From: Equus caballus
Taxonomy: Eukaryota; Chordata; Mammalia; Perissodactyla; Equidae
Direction of reading: 5' to 3'
Assembly: GCF_041296265.1 (NCBI RefSeq)
Contig: NC_091686.1
Location: 35,686,501 to 35,750,500, forward strand
Length of the DNA stretch: 64,000 bases
Below the pieces are notes generated by a model, which did no database searches, was not told where the DNA came from, and saw only the letters and a list, made by a program, of their open reading frames with translations. This document shows positions 58,301 to 64,000 of the stretch, one piece after another; positions within the stretch are counted from its first letter, which is position 1, and every line of letters starts with the position of its first letter. A program made the translations under genes and the position numbers.

Positions 58301-61300
58301 TCTTTTGCTAATTACATGGTGTGTTAGCTCAAATTTTTTTCTATCAAATTATCTCAAAATATTTTCTAATTTCTTTTGTAATTTCTTCTTTGATTATTCA
58401 GGAGTGTGGTGTTTAATTTCCACACGTTTTTGAGTTTTCCAAATTCCTTCCTGTTATTGATTTCTGATTTCATTTCATTGTGGTTGGAGAACATGCGTTG
58501 TATCATCTCAGTGCTCTTCAGTTTACTGAGGCTTCATTAGGAGCCCAACACCTGGCCTTTCCTGGACAACATTCCACGTGCAATTGAGAAGAATGAATAC
58601 TTTGCTGTTGTTGGGTGGAGTGCCACATAGATGGCTGGCTGGCTTATAGTGTCGCACCTGTCTTCTGCCCCCTTGTTCTATCAATTATGAAAAGCGAGAC
58701 TCTTGAAATCTCCAGCTATTACTGTTGACAGTCCAGTTCTTTCTGGTCTGCCAGTTTTTGCTGAGTCTCTTGTAGGTAGCATATGGTTGAATCATAATTT
58801 TTTTTAAATCAATTCTGCCAATCTCTCTCTTTTAATTGGAGAGTCTTATCCATGCACACTTAAAGGAATCCTGGTAAGACTTCCAACATTTTGCTGTTTT
58901 TGTATGCTGTAAGTCTGTTTTGTTTCTGTGTTAGATATTTTCTAGTATTCCATTTAAATTCCTTTGTTATTTCTCTGACTATACTTTTGAGCTTTTTTAA
59001 AAAAAGATTGGTGTGGGGATTACAGTTAACGTCTTAACTAAAGTAACCTTGTTTGGATGAATAGTAAGGGAATTTCAATAGTATACAGAAACTTTGCTCC
59101 AACACAGCTGTCTCTTCCCCTCCTTTTTGCTACAAATTACATACACATTACATCTTTATACATTATAAGCCCTTCTGTAGAGTTTTGTAATTATTGCTTT
59201 ATGCTGTTGTCTTTTAAGTAAGACAGAAGAGTTAAAAACAAAAGTAACTTACACTGTCTTTTATGTTTACCTATATAGTTATGTTTAGCAGTGTTTTTTA
59301 TTTCTTCATGTGGACTATTTAGTGATCTTCAGCTTAGCCTGAAGGACTCTTTGGTATTTCTTGAAGGGCAGATATGTTAGCAATAAATTCCATTTTAGTT
59401 TATCTGGAAATGTCCTAATTTCTCCTTTATTTTTTGAAGGGTAGTTTCGCCAGTTACAGACTTTTGGTTGACAGTCGTTTTTTTCTCCAAAACTTTGAAA
59501 ATGTCATCCCACTGCCTTCTGGCCTCCATGGTTTCTGATGAGAAGTCAATTGTTAATCCTCTTGAGGGTCCTCCTGTGGACTGAATTGATTTCTCTCACT
59601 ACTTTCAAGATTCTGTCTTTCACTTTTGACAATTAGATTATGATGCATCTAGGTATGGATCTCTTTGGATTTATCCTACTTGTAGTTTATTGAGCTTCTT
59701 GGATATACGTTAGTATTTTTTAACAAATCTGGGTAACTTTCAGCCTTTATTTCTTCAAATATTTTTTTCTGCCCCTTTCTCTCTCTCCTTTTGGGACTTC
59801 AACTATGCATATGTTGGTACAATGGATAGCATTCAACAGGTCTCTGATGCTCTGGCTACTTTCCTTCATTCTTTTTTCTTTCTGCTCCTCAGATTAGACC
59901 ATCTTAATTGATCTATCTTCAAATTTGCTGATTCTTCTTTCAACCCATATTCAGTTATTGTACTTTTCAACTACATAATTTCCATTTTGTTCTTTTTTTA
60001 AAAAAATAATTTATCTCCCTTTATTGATATTCTCTATTTGGTGAGATGCCATTCTCTTACTGTCATTAATTCTCTTATTTTGGTCGTTAATTCTTTAGAC
60101 ATGATTTCCTTTAGTTATTTGAATAAAAGCTGGTTTTAAGTCTTTGTCTAAGGTATTAGTAGGGGCTCTCCAGGGAAACAGAACCAATAGAAGATAGATG
60201 GATGGGCAGATACATAGAGTTTAAGTAACTGATCTCCAAGATTGTGGCTAGTAAGTCCAAAATCTAAGGTTAGGACAGTAGGCTGGAGACCCAGGAAAGA
60301 GCTGATGCTGCATTTTGAGTCCAAAGGCTGTCTGCTGGCAGAATTCCCTCCTCAGTGGGGGATGTCAGTCTTTTTCTGTTAAGACCTTCAACTGATTAGA
60401 TGAGGCCCATCTGTAAGGGGGGGGGGCGTAATCTGCTTTACTCAAATTGTACTGATTTAACTGTTGATATCATCTTAAAAAACCCTCATAGAAACATCTA
60501 GAGTAATATTTGACTAAATTTCTGGGTACCATGGCCTAGCCTAGCTGACACATAAAACGAACTCTCTCTCTTCCTTTCTCTCTCTCCTTCTAGGACTCCT
60601 TTTATGCATATGTTGGAACATTTGGTTGCATCCTACAGGTGTCTGAAACTGTTCATTTTCCTTCATTCTTTTTTTTTTCTTATGTTCCTCTAATTTGATA
60701 ATCTCAATTGACTTTCTCTCCAAGTTTGCTGATTCTTTCTTCTGCCTACTCATATTCAGTTATTGTAATTTCAACTACTGAATTTCTATTTTCTTTTTAA
60801 AACAATTTCTCTCCTTATTGGTATTCTCTATTTGGTGAGAACCACTCTCTTACTGTTGTATTAATTTTTAGACATAATTTCACTTGGTTCTTTGAACATG
60901 ACTTATCAAAGCTGTCTTTGTCTAGTACGTTTAACACTGAGCTTCCTAAGAGACAGTATCTATTGGTTACTTTTTTTTTCCTGTCTATGAGTCATACTTT
61001 CTGTTTCTTTACATATCTCCTAATTTTCTGCTCAAAAGTAGACGTTTCAAATAGCATAATGTAGTGACTCTGGAAATCAGTTTCCCATTGCCCACGTTTT
61101 GTTTTTCTGTCTGTTGGCTGCTGCTGCTGCTCTGTGTTTAGTGACTTTCCTGAACTCATTCTGTAAAGTCTTGAGTTCTCTGTTGTGTGTGGGCAGTGAA
61201 GTCTCTGTGCTCAGCAAATGATTGGACAGAGATTTCCTTAAAAGCCTTGATCCAGTAAGTCTTCCATCCTTTGCCCAAAGGCTGTTCAATACTTTTTCAG

Positions 61301-61650
61301 CTTACAGCTCTGCCTTTGCCTTCACTTCCTGTGTCCACAAGGCTTCAAGTTTAGCCCAAAGTGAGAAAATAGGATGTTCTCAGTTACTTCCTGGGCATGC
61401 ACACAGACCTGCACATGTGCACGGCCTTCTATATCCCAAAGAATACGTCAGTGTTTAAGAGTACCCATGGGCATCTTATTCCCCAGATTTTCCTTTTAAA
61501 TTTTGCGGCCAAGCTCTTGTTTGCCCCTACTGGTATCACCACCTCAGGCCGCTGTGATGTTAAATAGTTGTCATTGATTGTTTTTGACAAATCTTCTGAG
61601 AAGAGGGCTTTTCCCACTGAAGGAACTCCAAGTCAGGTCAAATGATGATA
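58301..61650 (-). mobile_element. Old L1 LINE, antisense (ORF2 5' part to 5' UTR)
   Basis: Starts within ORF2 ('tttccacacgtttttgag' region), passes the inter-ORF spacer near 59,030, the ORF1 region near 59,450-60,150, and 5' UTR-like sequence to about 61,650. It holds an LTR-like insertion flanked by two related ORF1-side segments. Confidence 0.65.
60160..60545 (-). repeat. LTR-like interspersed repeat, reverse orientation
   Basis: 'ggggctctccagggaaacag', 'ctggagacccaggaaagagc', 'cagtctttttctgttaagac' and end 'gctgacacataaaac'. Same family as 26,250-26,680, which is more decayed. Probable ancient LTR; family uncertain; no internal viral part. Confidence 0.45.
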
Positions 61651-62280
61651 AGCCCTATGAATGGGGCTTTTCCAGGGAGCTGCCCGACAGGTCAAATGTG
61701 ATGGTCCCTTGGAGATGGGAGAGCATCTGAGGAGGTCCACACCAAGTCTGACACCTCTGGTGGCTGCTAGTTTTCAAGGCTAATGTGTCTGGAGAGAGAG
61801 AAATGGAAATGTGGAAACTTAAAATGACACAAAGCTCACTGTACTGAGATTCAGCTATTTTTCTTCATTAATCACTCCTTGGATTGTTACAAGCCTTGGT
61901 TAATTTCTAGAGTTATGAAAACGTTATTTTGACAGGTCCTTTTCCCCTCCAATGTTATCATTGCTCTTATGGAGGAGGTTTTTAGAGGTCCTCTCTCTGC
62001 TATTCTGGAAGTCCTGTTTTACTTTCCATCAAATTAATTCGCCCTACTTTATCTTCTCTGTTTCTCAGAGGTTCTGATCTGCGATGTGATCCTTGTTTCT
62101 TGAATAGGGCTGCTTTGGATCTGTCATCCCCCTACCCCACCTTTCTCTTTTTTTTTTTTTGGGATTTTGACTGGAAGGTAAATGTCTCTGACTGCCATTT
62201 TAACGTGGCATCCTGCATCATATTTTCCAAAGTATTTCCGTGCATATCATTCTGGCTTCCTGGGAAAGTGGAGAAATGTG
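61651..62280. repeat. Possible L1 5'-UTR-derived sequence
   Basis: Moderately AT-rich, continues the L1 block without a clear border. I cannot assign it firmly. Confidence 0.3.
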
Positions 62281-62920
62281 TTCTTTTTTAGAAAAACATT
62301 TTTGTATGTGAAATATTATAGAAAGATGCCAAAAACATATCTACTGCCCATTGAGTTATCACAAAGCAAATACCCATATAGCCAAACCCAGGTCAAGAAA
62401 TAGGGTATCGCCAGCATGCCTCAGAGCCCTTGCATGCCCCACACGGTGACTGACTGCTCACGTGCAGTTTTATGTTCCTATCTTTTGGAAATTTATGTAA
62501 ATGGAATCATACAAATTGTGTATGTAGGTGGACTTTGTTAATCCTCATTGCTGTATATAAGCAGTTCTCAGCGGGGGTGATTTTGCTGCCCAGGGAACAT
62601 TTGGCAGTACTGAGAGACACTGCTGTTGTCACAGCTTGGGGGTGGGGTGGGGTGGGGGTGCTACGGGCCTTCGATGAAGGGCAACAACATACAGGACAAC
62701 CGACACAAGAGACTCATTGGGCCAAAGGTCAGCAGTACCAAGGCTGAGAAACCCTGCTGTATATCCGACAACTTATCCTTTTTTCAAGAAAATGACATTT
62801 GTTTCTAGTTTTTGACTGTTACAAATAATTCACGTATGTTATGTTTGTAAGTAATGTTCTGTGCCCATAAGCAAGCGTTTCTCTTGGTTCTGTGCCATTT
62901 CACTACCCACCAGAAGAGGA
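62281..62920. repeat. L1M-like 3'-region fragment, split by a DNA transposon
   Basis: 'gtaaatggaatcatac' and 'atttgtttctagtttttgac' are typical of old L1 3' ends. It is interrupted at 62,559-62,756 by a hAT-type element. Confidence 0.45.
62559..62756 (+). mobile_element. Nonautonomous hAT-Charlie-type DNA transposon (198 bp)
   Basis: Ends form inverted repeats (aagcagttctcag near the start; ctgagaaaccctg at the end). The 8-bp direct repeat ctgtatat lies exactly at both borders (62,551-62,558 and 62,757-62,764), as hAT elements make. The inside reads 'ggaacatttggcagtactga', typical of a mammal-wide MER family. No coding capacity. Confidence 0.8.
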
Positions 62921-64000
62921 GCTCAAAGCCCCGGCCCTGGTGTGTGACACGCGTGCTGGGCCCCATACTCCTGTGCTGCCCCTCACTGCAGGTTGTGTTT
63001 CCTCCCTGCTGGTTTCAGTTTCTCATTCTGTTTTCCGACAAATAAAACCTGAGCCAGTTCTTTCCACCATCCTGTGCACCTGTCGTTAAGTCCCCCAAGA
63101 TAAAGGAGAAAAAAGCACGTCTGGGAGTGGTGTTTCCCACGCCCTCGCCTGCTAGGGAGCCCACACAGCACCGGAGCCCGCATGCTGACTTGGCTCACGT
63201 GAAGGGCTCTTCCTGCCAAGGTCACCAACTCTCACTTAGCTGTCCAATCAGCACTTGGGCACCGAGCCCCCTCGATGGAGACCCTGTCTTCCTGCCATGA
63301 CCAGATACTGCGAGGTCCCCTCGCCAGCCCCACCTCCAGGCTCCCTGCATGCTGGAACTCTCCTCCTTGACTGCTTTCTGTGCAAGAGGAAAGCTGCTCG
63401 TGGCTTTTCATGAAAACCCCTCACCTGCTTCCAGGTTGCAGAGTCTGCTGTCAGCGTATCCTCAGGTTGTAAAAAGCTCCTCATTTCTTTCATCTCTCCA
63501 TCTAAGCAGGGGGCTACAATTCCCTGACAGGACCCATGTCTGGGTGGGCACGCTGGTCCACGGCACCTGAGGACCAGGCAGGCGTTCGTCTCGCGTTTGT
63601 GTTGATGCTCATGAGGTTCTGAGAGCCTCTGAAGAGCCTTGAATTACAGGTGGTGGACCTCTCTGCGGCGAGAAGGCAGCACCTGCCCACCAGAGCCAGG
63701 ACTCCAGCAGCAGTCAGGGTGGCGCCAGGTGCAGGGAGCAGGAGCCAATGGTGGGACCCTGGCATCTTCAGCAAAGCGCTGCCTTCCTCCAGCTCAAGCC
63801 GGACCCTCCTGAGGGCGGCCTGATGCCCACATCTGCAGTCACAGGCCCGAGGGACAGTCAGCAGTGTTTCCAGCTCAGGCACGATTCTGGACTCGAGGAT
63901 GTTCTGAGAAACCTCTGCACTGACTCTTCAAGTCCAGACAGATGAGAACTGGGAGCAGAACCACAGACAGAGCCTCTGTTCTGAGAATTTATCACAAGTG
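62921..64000. other. Intergenic, nothing recognised
   Basis: Unique mixed-composition sequence. ANKRD11, the next gene expected from human order, shows no exon here. Confidence 0.5.

Noticed and set aside
58300-64000. 3' exons of ANKRD11, the expected downstream neighbour
   Set aside because: Only L1 and other repeats or unique noncoding sequence are visible; the gene is probably further on.

Overview
This is mammalian nuclear DNA. Nine insertions of the tRNA-derived ERE SINE family (6 kb, 15 kb, 21.7 kb, 41 kb, 45 kb, 45.8 kb, 47.9 kb, 53 kb, 55.5 kb) point to a perissodactyl, most likely an equid. From gene order I place the window in the region orthologous to human 16q24.3 (horse chromosome 3, by recall); no search was run.

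Layout. 1-11 kb is intergenic: decayed antisense L1, two MaLR-like LTR fossils, MIR and L2 remnants, and no exon I can recognise. 11.0-31.1 kb is CDH15 (M-cadherin, + strand). All 14 coding exons can be placed with GT/AG borders and consistent phases, giving 783 codons plus stop. Its promoter side is a GC-rich tandem array with ten E-boxes. Intron 1 is about 8 kb, and intron 4 holds an L1 with an ERE inside it. 32.0-36.5 kb on the minus strand holds homology blocks to SLC22A31, the expected neighbour, but broken by stops and frame changes. It looks like a unitary pseudogene, with a CpG island still at its 5' end. 37.6-63 kb is a gene desert built of L1 copies, nearly all on the minus strand and nested several deep, with SINEs, LTR fossils and one hAT-type element. 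The last kilobase holds nothing I recognise.

CDH15 is the only gene that looks functional. It encodes a calcium-dependent adhesion protein of muscle precursors: signal peptide, short propeptide with a furin site, five cadherin domains, one membrane span, and a catenin-binding tail.

Best leads: (1) a 743-bp ungapped match with 4 mismatches between CDH15 intron 4 and an L1 33 kb away, embedded in much more diverged sequence, which suggests recent gene conversion, duplication or an assembly artefact; (2) loss of SLC22A31; (3) the E-box/GC-box tandem array at the CDH15 promoter. I found no sign of a novel protein-coding system.
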